Assembly (NCBI RefSeq): GCF_025465945.1
Contig: NZ_JANLNW010000080.1
Coordinates: forward strand, 1-64,000
Origin: Pseudomonas sp. 6D_7.1_Bac1
GTDB lineage: Bacteria; Pseudomonadota; Gammaproteobacteria; Pseudomonadales; Pseudomonadaceae
Length of the DNA: 64,000 bases
Direction of reading: 5' to 3'
The translations under genes were made by a program, and so were the position numbers. Positions 43,842-52,803 of the stretch are shown here, in pieces (the stretch's first letter is position 1; the number at the start of each line of letters is the position of its first letter). A model generated the notes under the pieces. It saw only the letters and a list, made by a program, of their open reading frames with translations, did no database searches and was not told the origin of the DNA.

Positions 43842-44186
43842 TCAGCTCGCTCTGAAGCTCCAGACAATCTCTACAATCCTGAACGCCAGCACCACATAGA
43901 GCAGGCAAAGTACTATTTGCAGGCTCAGGTGGTAGCGGGTTTTGGCGAGTTTCCTCAGGCCGTCGCACATGTTCAGCAGCATAAGCGCCACCGCCAGTGC
44001 AATCAGGCCCCAACCCGCGATCCAGTAGCCGAACAAGTGGAAAATCGGCGAAGACGGCGAGCGAAGCGCGTCGGTGCCAGCTGCCAGCAGCAGGGTGCAC
44101 ATGAGCAGGTTTCTGAGGTTGTCGAAGACTTCCTTGTTGAGTCCCTGATCCAGTAAACGGCCGAACTTCGTCATCAGTGCGCGCAT
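43842..44186 (-). CDS. Small membrane protein of unknown function
   Basis: A 114-residue protein with three hydrophobic helices (MCTLLLAAGTDAL; FGYWIAGWGLIALAVALMLL; LQIVLCLLYVVLAFRIVEIV), so probably inner-membrane. An overlapping frame on the same strand (43834-44205) has no such pattern and is a shadow. AGGA lies nine bases before the ATG. The family is not recognised. It is transcribed divergently from the DUF3087 gene. Confidence 0.7.
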   Translation of the reverse strand: MRALMTKFGRLLDQGLNKEVFDNLRNLLMCTLLLAAGTDALRSPSSPIFHLFGYWIAGWGLIALAVALMLLNMCDGLRKLAKTRYHLSLQIVLCLLYVVLAFRIVEIVWSFRAS

Positions 44187-44283
44187 GGTGAAGCATCCTG
44201 TTCATTAAGCGTGTCTGTATCGGGCTGTACGGGCGATAATGCCGCGCAATCCTGTATCAACTTAGCTAAAGAGCCCTGCCGTG

Positions 44284-44811
44284 ATGTTCGAGATCAAGCC
44301 GTGGAACCCCGAAACCTATCGACAGCAGACGCGCCGCAGCACAGTGATTATCGCCGTGACCTTCGTCCTGCTGGCGATGATGCTGTCCGGCCTGGCGGTC
44401 ATGCTGTTCGGCGAGCCCGGTGGCGACAACTTCCGCTTCAACCTGGGCGGTGTCATTGCTGCGGTAATCGTTAGCGCGGCGCTGATGAAAATCAAAGGCT
44501 GGTCGCAGCCGTGGATGGCGGCGGCGGTTTACGGTTGGCAACTCAAGCGTAGCCTGATGCGCATCACCAACGTCATGCATCGAGTCACCGATGCCGTGCA
44601 GGCCGGTAACCCGAGCGCCATGAAACTGCTGCGCTTTTACCACCTGGGTCTCACACAGATGCACCAACTGGACGGCAACTCCAGCAGCCTCAGCCAAATG
44701 ACTCGCGAGATCGATCAGCACAAGGCGAGCATGGAAGCGCTGGGGATCGAGACTGAGCAGAATCAGTTGAATCCTGAATGGCTGGCGGCGGTGAAGGCGA
44801 AGGAGGCATGA
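44284..44811 (+). CDS. DUF3087 membrane protein
   Basis: A 175-residue protein with two membrane helices (about residues 20-42 and 53-72) and a cytoplasmic helical C-terminal domain (LLRFYHLGLTQMHQLDGNSS). Size and layout match DUF3087, a family without known function. The ATG at 44284 is used, with a GTG one codon earlier possible. Its stop overlaps the start of the acetyltransferase gene by four bases (ATGA), indicating a two-gene operon. Confidence 0.82.
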   Translation: MFEIKPWNPETYRQQTRRSTVIIAVTFVLLAMMLSGLAVMLFGEPGGDNFRFNLGGVIAAVIVSAALMKIKGWSQPWMAAAVYGWQLKRSLMRITNVMHRVTDAVQAGNPSAMKLLRFYHLGLTQMHQLDGNSSSLSQMTREIDQHKASMEALGIETEQNQLNPEWLAAVKAKEA

Positions 44812-45497
44812 GTTCGATGTTCACGATCAGCCACTTTGAAACCCCGTGCGCCGAGCACATGAATGACCAGATCCTGCAGATGGTCGTCGACTATCTGACC
44901 GATATCAGCACGGTGGCGATTGCGCCGAGCAACCCCCTGTACAGCGTGTATCAATACGCTATCGGTTACGAGGTTCATCTCTACCTGGAGGCGCTCGGCG
45001 GCTCGAAAGGGGTTGCTGTCGAATTGATCGTCGCAATGGATGATGAAGAGCCTTCGAAGGTCATCGGCTTTTTGCTGTATCTGCCGGTCAAGGATGATCC
45101 CGAGGCGTGCGGCCTGGCCTATATGGCGGTGCACGCCAGTCATCGGCGCCAGGGCGTCGCACGGGCGATGGTGCAAGAGATGGTCAGCCGCTACCCACAT
45201 GCCGAGCTGACGTGCGCCGTTGGCAAGGTTGCCTGTTTCGAATCGATGGGGTTTCAGGTGCTGGGTGCGCGGGGTCCGCAGGTGCTGATGAATACCCGTG
45301 ACCACAGCACGGGTGGCTTGATGGGCGTGCTGGACACCGCGCCGATCTACAGCTCTGTCGAAGTGCGGCAGATTCATACGTATCTGCTGCAAAAGCACGG
45401 GAAGCGGGCGATGGTCGATGCAGAAAAACAGCGCGACCGGCATCTCGACCAGATGACGGCCAAAGCCAAGGCTTTTGTGCGGGAGCGTCTTGGGTAG
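44808..45497 (+). CDS. GNAT-family N-acetyltransferase
   Basis: A 229-residue protein. The acetyl-CoA motif is VHASHRRQGVARAMVQEM (about residues 113-130), followed by a short FESMGFQVLG C-terminal strand of the GNAT core at about 145-154. A helical C-terminal extension of about 60 residues (EVRQIHTYLLQKHG and later) is not part of the core. AAGGAGGC precedes the ATG, which overlaps the DUF3087 gene stop. The substrate is unknown. Downstream, a terminator closes the operon. Confidence 0.85.
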   Translation: MSSMFTISHFETPCAEHMNDQILQMVVDYLTDISTVAIAPSNPLYSVYQYAIGYEVHLYLEALGGSKGVAVELIVAMDDEEPSKVIGFLLYLPVKDDPEACGLAYMAVHASHRRQGVARAMVQEMVSRYPHAELTCAVGKVACFESMGFQVLGARGPQVLMNTRDHSTGGLMGVLDTAPIYSSVEVRQIHTYLLQKHGKRAMVDAEKQRDRHLDQMTAKAKAFVRERLG

Positions 45498-45558
45498 GGC
45501 TGCGGTGCAAGCTACGTTGCGCGGGCATTCGTTGATTCGCTGACCTGGCCAGAAACAG

Positions 45559-45584
45559 AAAAGCCCAGTTCGTGCTGGGCTTTT
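45559..45584. terminator. Rho-independent terminator
   Basis: AAAAGCCCAG and CTGGGCTTTT arms around a TTCGTG loop, T-run on either strand. It ends the DUF3087-acetyltransferase operon and could also end the minus-strand LysR gene at 45662. Confidence 0.9.
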
Positions 45585-45661
45585 GCGTTTCTGGAGCCTG
45601 TGCAGCTTGGGGCGTCATTCGCACGGTCAGGGGCATGCGCTCATTGCCTGAATTTCATTTT

Positions 45662-46549
45662 TCAGGACGCCGATTGCTCAGCAAACCATTCCAACACAGC
45701 TTGTCGAGCCGGGTGCAAGGCGCTGGTGGGTTGTAGCCACAAGGTATAGGCGCCCGAGGTTTTCAGGGCGGGGCCGAATGGAATGATCAAGTCGCCGCGG
45801 TTTATCAATTCTTGCGCGAGCGTGCGGTCAGTCATGGCAATGCCCAGGCCGCGGGCGGCGGCATCGAGGGCCAGTTCGTCCAGGTTGAAGGTGATGTGTT
45901 TGCAGTCTTTGGGCAGCCCCCCGTCATAGGCTTTCAACCAGGCCGCCCACTCCTGTTGACCCGTTGAGCCATGGATCAGCGGATACTTGTTGAGCTCGTC
46001 GACTGAGGCAGGGGGTGGTTTTCCATTGACTGAGGCAGGCGCGCAGACCGGGACCAGGAACTCTTCGAACAAAACGTGATACGCCTGATCGGCTGGCGGT
46101 TGCAGCAAGTAGAGGATGCAGGCGTCGCAATCACCTGAGGGGTCGACCCGTTCGGTTGCCACGGTTTCTATCGACAGGGACAGATCGGGGTTGCGCGCAT
46201 AAAAGTCGGTCAGCCGAGGCAGCAACCAGCGCACGGCGAGCGACACGTGAATGCGGATGCGAAAGGGCGTGTCCCTGGGCGCCAGGCGTTTTTCCAGGGC
46301 CTGCAATTCGCCGATCATTCTGAGCGCGGTTTCCAGGACTTCTTTGCCCTCGACGGTCAGCGTGACGCTTCGACTGCTGCGAACCAGCAGCGGTACGCCG
46401 TAGTGACTCTCCAGTTGTTGAATCTTTCGGCTGACCGCGCTCTGGGTCAGGCACAACTTCGCTGCCGCTTCGGTGAAGTTGCAGGACTCAGCTACTTCGG
46501 TAAACGCTTGAAGGGCCTGCAATGAGGGCACGCGAAAGACCTTATCCAT
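45662..46549 (-). CDS. LysR-family regulator (GcvA-like)
   Basis: A 295-residue transcription factor. The N-terminal winged HTH (LQALQAFTEVAESCNFTEAA, AVSRKIQQLE) covers residues 8-66, and the effector domain runs 90-295. The PSLQALQAF start and the short effector domain resemble GcvA/AmpR-type regulators. It diverges from the FAD oxidase gene at 46704 with 154 bases between them, so it probably controls that oxidase and the binding-protein gene after it, with an amine or amino acid as inducer (inference). Confidence 0.9.
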   Translation of the reverse strand: MDKVFRVPSLQALQAFTEVAESCNFTEAAAKLCLTQSAVSRKIQQLESHYGVPLLVRSSRSVTLTVEGKEVLETALRMIGELQALEKRLAPRDTPFRIRIHVSLAVRWLLPRLTDFYARNPDLSLSIETVATERVDPSGDCDACILYLLQPPADQAYHVLFEEFLVPVCAPASVNGKPPPASVDELNKYPLIHGSTGQQEWAAWLKAYDGGLPKDCKHITFNLDELALDAAARGLGIAMTDRTLAQELINRGDLIIPFGPALKTSGAYTLWLQPTSALHPARQAVLEWFAEQSAS

Positions 46550-46703
46550 GCGAAAACCGAATGGATGAATGCGTTAATAGCGTTGGATTGCGCATCGAGA
46601 TCACCCTAGATTCTGGTCATGGCGGTCGGATTGAAAGCATTTAAGCATGCTATTTGTTCATGACGACAGCGTTCAACAGATCCGTGCGGTGTGAGGTGAG
46701 TAG

Positions 46704-48008
46704 ATGACTGAAAATAGGTGTGGCTGGATCGTCCAGGCGGGAGAGTCTGCGGCACAACCCTGCTTGCGGGGCTCGCAGAAAGCCGACTGGCTGATCATCG
46801 GTGGTGGATTCACCGGGCTGTCGGCCGCGCACACCCTGGCCGAACTGCATCCTCAAGCACGGATCGTCATTGTCGATCGTCAACGTGCCGCACAGGGCGC
46901 GTCGGCGAGAAACTCCGGGTTCGTGGTCGCCCATGAAAATCCGGCGGGTGACGAACTGCTCGGTCGGCCGGACAATGCCTATTACCGGCACAGTACGCAG
47001 ATCAGTCGCGCAGCCAACGAAGAAGTGCGCCAGCGTGTGAGCAGTCTGGGTATTGAGTGTGACCTGCATGACCAGGGTTATTTCTTCGCGGTACACGATC
47101 CGGACAAGCTCGAAGACGCGGCGCTGAAAGTGCAGACCTTGCGTGACGTGGGGGCCGATGCGCAGTTTCTGCAGGGGCAAGACTTGAGTCGCTGCCTGGG
47201 AACGGATTTTTATCGTGCGGGGATTTGGTGTCGCGGTGGTAACGCCCTGCTGCAGCCGGCGAAATATGCCAAGGGCTTGCGTGACACCCTGGCCGATAAC
47301 GTCTCGTTGTACGAGTACACCGACATCACCGGGCTGGAGCGTTTGGCCAATGGCAATGTCCGCGCGTTATCGACCCACGGCAGTGTTGAAGCCAGCCAGG
47401 TACTGATCTGCGTCGGGCCGTTTTTGCCACGTGTCGGTTTGCCTGACCGGGCCGTGTTCCCCCTTGAGCTCAGTGCGTCGCTGAGCCGCCCGCTGACCGA
47501 CGACGAGTACCGCCAGATGGGCAGCCCGGCGCAATGGGGTGTGCTGTCGACCCGGCCGGCCGGTGCGACGTTACGACTGACCGCCGATCGCAGGCTGCTG
47601 ATTCGTAATACCGTGGAGTACCGGCATCGCGACCTTGCCGGTTCAGCGCTCAGTGCGCGTCGGCTAACCCACTTGCGTGGCTTGCAACGTCGATTTGCGT
47701 GGATCACCGAGCACCATCTTCAGTTCACCTGGACCGGGCATCTGAGCGCAACCCGCTCTGGTGAACCGCGCTTCGCCAGGGTCGAGCGGGGCATTTACAC
47801 CGTGGCCGGCTGCAACGGCTCGGGCGTTGCACGCGGCACCTTGTGGGGACGTCTACTGGCGGAGATGGCCTCCGGCAGTGAGTCGCCATTGCTCAGCAGC
47901 GTGCTCAGTCAGGCTGATCCGGGTTGGCTGCCGCCAACACCCTTTTTCGATATCGGTGCCTCGGTGCGCCTGCGGTACGAGGCCTGTCGCGCTCAATCGG
48001 AATCCTGA
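46704..48008 (+). CDS. FAD-dependent amine/amino-acid oxidase (DAO family)
   Basis: A 434-residue flavoenzyme. The dinucleotide-binding motif is IIGGGFTGLSAAHTLAEL (about residues 31-48), then QGASARNSGFVV for flavin contact and a C-terminal TVAGCNGSGVARGTL segment closing the FAD site, as in PuuB-like gamma-glutamyl-amine oxidases. Upstream lies a divergent LysR gene and downstream a polyamine-type binding protein gene 46 bases away. It probably oxidises a polyamine or derivative taken up by the cell. The N-terminal 25 residues carry Trp/Cys but no signal peptide, so it is cytosolic. Confidence 0.88.
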   Translation: MTENRCGWIVQAGESAAQPCLRGSQKADWLIIGGGFTGLSAAHTLAELHPQARIVIVDRQRAAQGASARNSGFVVAHENPAGDELLGRPDNAYYRHSTQISRAANEEVRQRVSSLGIECDLHDQGYFFAVHDPDKLEDAALKVQTLRDVGADAQFLQGQDLSRCLGTDFYRAGIWCRGGNALLQPAKYAKGLRDTLADNVSLYEYTDITGLERLANGNVRALSTHGSVEASQVLICVGPFLPRVGLPDRAVFPLELSASLSRPLTDDEYRQMGSPAQWGVLSTRPAGATLRLTADRRLLIRNTVEYRHRDLAGSALSARRLTHLRGLQRRFAWITEHHLQFTWTGHLSATRSGEPRFARVERGIYTVAGCNGSGVARGTLWGRLLAEMASGSESPLLSSVLSQADPGWLPPTPFFDIGASVRLRYEACRAQSES

Positions 48009-48054
48009 CCCGTAAGGCCTTGTTAACGTCGTTTTCTCACTTGGAATAACAATA

Positions 48055-49143
48055 ATGAACACTCTGAAAAACTTCGTCCTTGCACTCTGCGCGGCTTCAA
48101 GCGGGGTGGCGGCTGCGGCAGATACCGTGCGTATCTCCAACTGGAGCAGCTACATTGCCAACGACACTTTGAGTAACTTCACCAAACAGACGGGCATCCA
48201 GACAACCTACGACTTGATCGACAGCAACGAGATGCTGGAGGCCAAGTTGATCACCGGTAGCAGCGGGTACGACGTGGTCAGCCCCTCGAACCACTTCCTC
48301 GCTCAATTGATCAAGGCGGGCGCGCTGCAGAAACTGGACAAGAGCAAGTTACCGAACTGGAAGAACCTCGATCCGCAATTGATGAAAACCCTGGAGGTCA
48401 ACGACCCCGGCAACCAATACGCGTTTCCCTATATGTGGGTCACGGTCGGGATCGGCTACAACGTCGAGAAAATCAAGGCGATCTTCGGCAGCACCGATGT
48501 CACCAAAAGCTGGAGCCTGTTGTTCGATCCGAAAAACATCGAGAAACTCAGCCAATGCGGCGTAGCGTTCCTCGATAACTCGACGCAGATGTTGCCGATC
48601 ACCCTCAACTACCTGGGGTTGAAGCACGACAGCGAGGACCCGGCGGATTACCTGAAAGCCGAAACGGCGCTGCTGAAGATCAAACCGTACGTTCAGTATT
48701 TCCATCAGTCCAAGTACGTCAGTGACCTGGCCAACGGCAACATTTGCGTGGCTATCGGTTTCAGTGGCGACATCGCGCAGGCGACCTCCACCGCGCATGA
48801 GGCGAAGAACGGCATCGAGCTGGGGTACACGATTCCGAAGGAAGGCTCGACCCTGGCCGTCGACATGGTGGTCATGCCGAAGAATGCGCCCAATCAGGAT
48901 AACGGTTATGCCTACATGAATTACCTGATGGAGCCCAACGTCATCGCCGACATCAGCAATGCGATTCACTATCCGAACGGCAACAGTGCCGCAACGCCAT
49001 TGATTGAACCCGCCTTGCGCAACGATCCGGCGATTTATCCGACAGCGCAAACCATGAGCACCTTGTTCCCCTTGAAGGCCATGCAACCCAAGGTGATGCG
49101 CCAGGTCACCCGTTTATGGACAAAAGTCATCAGCGGGCTCTGA
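48055..49143 (+). CDS. Periplasmic polyamine-binding protein (PotF/SpuD type)
   Basis: A 362-residue exported protein with a signal peptide (residues 1-21, ending AAAAD). The fold shows the PotF/SpuD pattern: VRISNWSSYI near the mature N-terminus, GYDVVSPSNHFLAQLIKAGAL, and VDMVVMPKNAPN. These are features of putrescine/spermidine-binding proteins of ABC importers. No permease or ATPase gene is beside it. The potGHI operon at 12272-15221 lacks a binding protein, so a pairing in trans is possible. It is probably co-transcribed with the oxidase before it. Confidence 0.9.
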   Translation: MNTLKNFVLALCAASSGVAAAADTVRISNWSSYIANDTLSNFTKQTGIQTTYDLIDSNEMLEAKLITGSSGYDVVSPSNHFLAQLIKAGALQKLDKSKLPNWKNLDPQLMKTLEVNDPGNQYAFPYMWVTVGIGYNVEKIKAIFGSTDVTKSWSLLFDPKNIEKLSQCGVAFLDNSTQMLPITLNYLGLKHDSEDPADYLKAETALLKIKPYVQYFHQSKYVSDLANGNICVAIGFSGDIAQATSTAHEAKNGIELGYTIPKEGSTLAVDMVVMPKNAPNQDNGYAYMNYLMEPNVIADISNAIHYPNGNSAATPLIEPALRNDPAIYPTAQTMSTLFPLKAMQPKVMRQVTRLWTKVISGL

Positions 49144-49152
49144 GTCGCAGGT

Positions 49153-50106
49153 TCAGGCAATCGTCTCGGCGTGTTGCCTGAACACCAGCGCCTTCAAGCC
49201 GCTTTCAGCGTCGGTATCGGGAAATTCCGGCGGGTTTTCCAGGCGTTGTTCGAAGCGCAGGCTCGGGGCTTCGCGGGTGACACCGTCGATGAGGAAGTCC
49301 GAGCCAAAGGCCGGGTCGTTCATGCAGGCCAGTACCACGCCCTGGCGGCTGAGCAGTTCCGGCAGGCGGCGTAACACGCGCTGGTAGTCCTTGGTCAGCA
49401 GAAAACTGCCTTTCTGAAAGGACGGCGGGTCGATGATCACCAGATCGTAAGGCCCGCCGTTGATCACCTTGCCCCAGGACTTGAACAGGTCGTGGCCGAG
49501 AAAGCTCACCTTGCTCAGGTCATGTCCGTTCAGCCGGTGATTGTCGCGGCCACGGCTCAGGGCCGCACGGGACATGTCCAGGTTGACCACGTGCTCCGCG
49601 CCACCCTCGATGGCGGCCACCGAAAACCCGCAGGTGTAGGCGAACAGGTTCAAGACGCGTTTGCCGCGAGCGTTGTCCCGCACCCAGTTGCGACCGTAGC
49701 GCATGTCGAGAAACAGACCGCTGTTCTGTTTCTGGCCCAGGTCCACGCGATAACGCAGGCCGCCCTCGGTAATCGTCAATTCCTCGATCGTTTCCCCCAG
49801 CAGCCATTCGGTGGTGCTTTGCGGTAGGTAACGGTGCTGCAGCAGCAACGTATGAGCGCCGGATTTTTCCCACTCAGGTGACTGCGTGATCGCCATCAGC
49901 AGTTGCTTCAAGGCTTCCAGTTGCGCCGGGTCAGGTTCCTTGAACAGCGAAACCAGCACCACGCCCTGCATCCAGTCGACGGTCAGTTGTTCCAGCCCCG
50001 GCCAGCATCGGCCACGGCCGTGGAACAGCCGGCGGGTTTCGTCGGGTGCAGCTGCCAGGGCCGTCAGCAAATGGAGGTGCAGGGTGGAGAGGGCGTCAGG
50101 GTTCAT
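49153..50106 (-). CDS. Class I SAM-dependent methyltransferase, RlmI/RlmK-like
   Basis: A 317-residue protein. Its second half is a Rossmann methyltransferase: NLFAYTCGFSVAAIEGGA is motif I, NLDMSRAAL the acidic loop, and VIIDPPSFQKGSF the catalytic DPPSF motif of rRNA cytosine/guanine methyltransferases. The first half (1-130, including GLFLDMRYGRNWV) is the accessory part seen in RlmI/RlmK-type enzymes, though shorter and without an obvious PUA domain. The target is probably RNA but cannot be fixed. It converges with the binding-protein gene. Confidence 0.85.
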   Translation of the reverse strand: MNPDALSTLHLHLLTALAAAPDETRRLFHGRGRCWPGLEQLTVDWMQGVVLVSLFKEPDPAQLEALKQLLMAITQSPEWEKSGAHTLLLQHRYLPQSTTEWLLGETIEELTITEGGLRYRVDLGQKQNSGLFLDMRYGRNWVRDNARGKRVLNLFAYTCGFSVAAIEGGAEHVVNLDMSRAALSRGRDNHRLNGHDLSKVSFLGHDLFKSWGKVINGGPYDLVIIDPPSFQKGSFLLTKDYQRVLRRLPELLSRQGVVLACMNDPAFGSDFLIDGVTREAPSLRFEQRLENPPEFPDTDAESGLKALVFRQHAETIA

Positions 50107-50197
50107 CGGGCAGGGCCGGCAATTTGAAGGGGCGGCATTTTAACCACAATTGCAGCGATAGGGGCTTTGCTGTGCAAAAGGCCGATTGATCGCCAGC

Positions 50198-50366
50198 AAG
50201 CCCTAATGCCAGTCAGTTAAGGATGGACGCTTCCCTGTGGCGAGGGAGCTTGCTCCCGCTGGGGCGCGAAGCGGCCCTAAAAATGGGATTGCTACGCAGT
50301 TCAGCGGGAGCAAGCTCCCTCGCCACAGGTTCAGTATTCGGCTTAACTGATCGGCATTATGGCAAG
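50198..50366. repeat. Composite REP palindrome with outer arms (type B), second copy
   Basis: The inner REP doublet (GTGGCGAGGGAGCTTGCTCC at about 50236 and its inverse at about 50305) is flanked by CCTAATGCCAGTCAGTTAAG (left) and CTTAACTGATCGGCATTATG (right). This is the same outer-arm motif as at 10631-10884, but with a shorter element. Confidence 0.85.
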
Positions 50367-50472
50367 CCCCCGTCAAAGCGTTTGCACAAGCACAAGTGCA
50401 GATCAACAATGTACCGGCAGTCGGGCAGCGAGGTTTTCACCCGGTCACGTCGCAGGTCGACACGGAGCGCTC

Positions 50473-51033
50473 ATGAATGATCGTTACACCCGCACGGCGA
50501 TTTACCTGCACTGGCTGATCGCCCTCGGGCTGATCGGCACCTTCGCGCTCGGCTTCTACATGCCTGAGCTTGTGCTTTCGCCGACCAAGCTGAAGCTGTA
50601 CTCATGGCACAAGTGGGCCGGGGTGACCCTGTTTTTCCTGGTACTGCTGCGACTCGGCTGGCGCCTGGCTCATCCCGCACCGCCCTTGCCGATGACGATA
50701 TCGGCCATGTCGCGATTCGCGTCCCATGTCTCGCATGGGTTGATGTACACACTGATGATCGTCATTCCGCTCAGCGGCTGGCTGATGAGTTCGGCACTGG
50801 GTTTTCAGACGTCATGGTTTGGTGTCTTGCCGCTGCCGGATCTGCTGCCCAAGGACGCCGCATTGGGCGACCGTCTCAAGGATCTGCACGAGGTGCTTAA
50901 CTTCATCTTGCTGGCGCTGGTGATCGTTCATACGTGCGCGGCGCTGAAGCACCACTTCATTGATCGCGACGACGTGCTGACGCGCATACTGCCGTCAAAG
51001 CGCAGACCTGACCCAAGGCACCTCAATCCATGA
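50473..51033 (+). CDS. Cytochrome b561-type membrane haem protein
   Basis: A 186-residue protein with four membrane helices and haem-ligand histidines: His in YLHWLIALG (helix 1), His in YSWHKWAGV (helix 2), and His in LHEVLNFILLALVIVHTCAALKHH-type segments near the end (quoted in parts). Bacterial b561 proteins carry electrons from ubiquinol to periplasmic partners or oxygen species. The ATG at 50473 follows CGGAG. It is 25 bases before the yceI gene, the classic cybB-yceI pairing, where YceI binds isoprenoids such as ubiquinone. Confidence 0.9.
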   Translation: MNDRYTRTAIYLHWLIALGLIGTFALGFYMPELVLSPTKLKLYSWHKWAGVTLFFLVLLRLGWRLAHPAPPLPMTISAMSRFASHVSHGLMYTLMIVIPLSGWLMSSALGFQTSWFGVLPLPDLLPKDAALGDRLKDLHEVLNFILLALVIVHTCAALKHHFIDRDDVLTRILPSKRRPDPRHLNP

Positions 51034-51058
51034 AGCGGGCCCCTGACCGGATAATCCT

Positions 51059-51631
51059 ATGAGCTATCGATACCCGCATTCCATTGCATTGGCTGCCGTG
51101 CTCACATTCGGCACCTTGGCCGGCGCCCAAGCCGTTGAATACAAGCAAGTGAACGCAACCGCCAGCCAGATCAGCTTCACCTATAACCAGATGGGGGCGA
51201 GGGTGTACGGCACGTTCGGCAAGTTCGAGGCCACCATCGATTTTGACTCGGCGAACCCGGCAGCGGCCCATGCCGCGCTCACCATCCAGCTAAACAGCAT
51301 CGACGCCGGTAGCCGCGACGCCAACAGCGAGTTGCAAAAGCCCGCCTGGTTCAACACGGCAGCCTATCCAGAGGCGAAGTTTGTATCGAGCAGCGTGACG
51401 GCGCTCGGCAACAACCGCTACGAGGTCAAGGGCAAGCTCACGCTCAAGGGCGTTACCCGCGAGGTCGGTGCGCAAATCACTTTGAAACCGCAGAGCGCCA
51501 TCGGCGTATTCGATGGCGAGTTCATTCTCAAGCGCGGCGACTTCAAGATCGGTGAAGGCGAATGGGCCGATTACGGTGTCATTTCCAACGAGATCAACAT
51601 CAAGTTTCGAGTGGTCGCCCCAGAGCAGTAA
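51059..51631 (+). CDS. YceI-family periplasmic isoprenoid-binding protein
   Basis: A 190-residue exported lipocalin-like protein. The signal peptide is residues 1-23 (ending AQA). The mature part has the YceI pattern: SFTYNQMGARVYGTFGKFEA early, DANSELQKPAWFNTAAYPEA in the middle, and LTLKGVTREV near the end. Relatives bind polyisoprenoid lipids in a hydrophobic barrel. It follows the cytochrome b561 gene in one operon, which suggests handling of quinone or a related lipid for that membrane protein. Confidence 0.93.
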   Translation: MSYRYPHSIALAAVLTFGTLAGAQAVEYKQVNATASQISFTYNQMGARVYGTFGKFEATIDFDSANPAAAHAALTIQLNSIDAGSRDANSELQKPAWFNTAAYPEAKFVSSSVTALGNNRYEVKGKLTLKGVTREVGAQITLKPQSAIGVFDGEFILKRGDFKIGEGEWADYGVISNEINIKFRVVAPEQ

Positions 51632-51720
51632 CGTTCCTGAGGCAGATGGCCGTCTCGCGACCGACGGCCTTGCATGCCGCTTTTATTGGTGACGCGCAAG
51701 GCTCGACGATTACGATGGCG

Positions 51721-52803
51721 TTAGCTGCCCGGTGCGAAGACGGCAACGCAACCATTACAGCCACCGTCCTTGGCGTTGAGCGGCAGGAAGACGTGATTAT
51801 TTTTCTCGCTGACTGCAACCGAATGCGGGTTGCCGCCGGGCAGCTTTATACGTTGGACGAGCGTGTTGGATTTCGCGTCGATGACACCGAGTTCCGGGCC
51901 GTCCGGCATACCGCGCGAAGCGGTGTAATATTGTTTGAGCTTCGGATTGTAGGTGACCATGTCGGCGGCACCGAGGCCAGGAATGACCTTGACCACCGAG
52001 CCGTCAGTTTTCATGACGACGAATACCGGCGGCAGGCCGCTACCCTTAACGCCGGCGTTGCAACCTAACAGCAGGTTTGCGCCAGGTCCTTGCACCAGTC
52101 CGTTGGGATGGCAGTCATTCACTGGCAATAGTTTCTCGACCTTGCCGCTGTCCGGGTTGATGACGGCGACGGCACCCTTGGCCTTATCCTTCTTCAATTC
52201 CGGAATCGAAACATAGAACCTTTTCGTCGCTACGTCGTAGACGGCCTGCTCGATCCCGTCCGTGGCGTCCTCGAAGGCAATCTTGGCCACGACTTTGTGG
52301 CCCGGCTTGGTCGAGATCAGCGTCAGGAACGGCGGCTCGTCGGCATTGTTGGCGGCAATCACAACGTGCGCCTTCGGATCGTAGGCCATCTCGTCAACCC
52401 GGGCTTTTCCGCCGGTTGAAATGGTATCGATGACTTTTTTCGTCTTGAGGTCGATGATCTTCAGCGTGCTGTCGCCGTCGCCGGCCCACACTTCGCCGCC
52501 AACGACAACGACGCCGTTCGGGCCGGACTCGTCGTTGCTCTTTAATTGCCCAGCGAATCCGCCGGGCAAGCGGTCGACCATCTTGCCGCTAGCGCCATCG
52601 AACACGTCGACAGCCTTGTTGCTTCTATCGGCCAAATAGTAACGGTTGGTCGCCTGATCGACGTAGCTGATGTCGAAGCCGTTGAGAGGTTCACCCGGAA
52701 CCTCCAATGTGCCGATCTGTTTCAGTTCAGCGGCGCTGACTGAAGTGGCGAGACTCAAAGCCAATATCGCAGTCGCGCAACCCAACAAATTTCGCTGCAC
52801 CAT
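51721..52803 (-). CDS. Exported YncE-like beta-propeller protein
   Basis: A 360-residue periplasmic protein. A signal peptide (1-24, ending VSAAE) is followed by repeated strands of a seven-bladed propeller: NRYYLADRSNKAVDVFDG, STLKIIDLKTKKVIDTIS and GAVAVINPDSGKVEKLLPV are successive YVTN/NHL-type blades. A Cys pair near the C-terminus (GGCNGCVAV) could form a disulfide or bind haem. No partner enzyme is adjacent and the role is unknown. AGGAG precedes the ATG at 52803. Lys-rich composition and codon use differ somewhat from neighbours, which may signal transfer. Confidence 0.8.
   Translation of the reverse strand: MVQRNLLGCATAILALSLATSVSAAELKQIGTLEVPGEPLNGFDISYVDQATNRYYLADRSNKAVDVFDGASGKMVDRLPGGFAGQLKSNDESGPNGVVVVGGEVWAGDGDSTLKIIDLKTKKVIDTISTGGKARVDEMAYDPKAHVVIAANNADEPPFLTLISTKPGHKVVAKIAFEDATDGIEQAVYDVATKRFYVSIPELKKDKAKGAVAVINPDSGKVEKLLPVNDCHPNGLVQGPGANLLLGCNAGVKGSGLPPVFVVMKTDGSVVKVIPGLGAADMVTYNPKLKQYYTASRGMPDGPELGVIDAKSNTLVQRIKLPGGNPHSVAVSEKNNHVFLPLNAKDGGCNGCVAVFAPGS

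Noticed and set aside
43834..44205. 123-codon minus-strand frame overlapping the small membrane protein
   Set aside because: The overlapping frame at 43842-44186 has three membrane helices and a good ribosome site; this one is a shadow.
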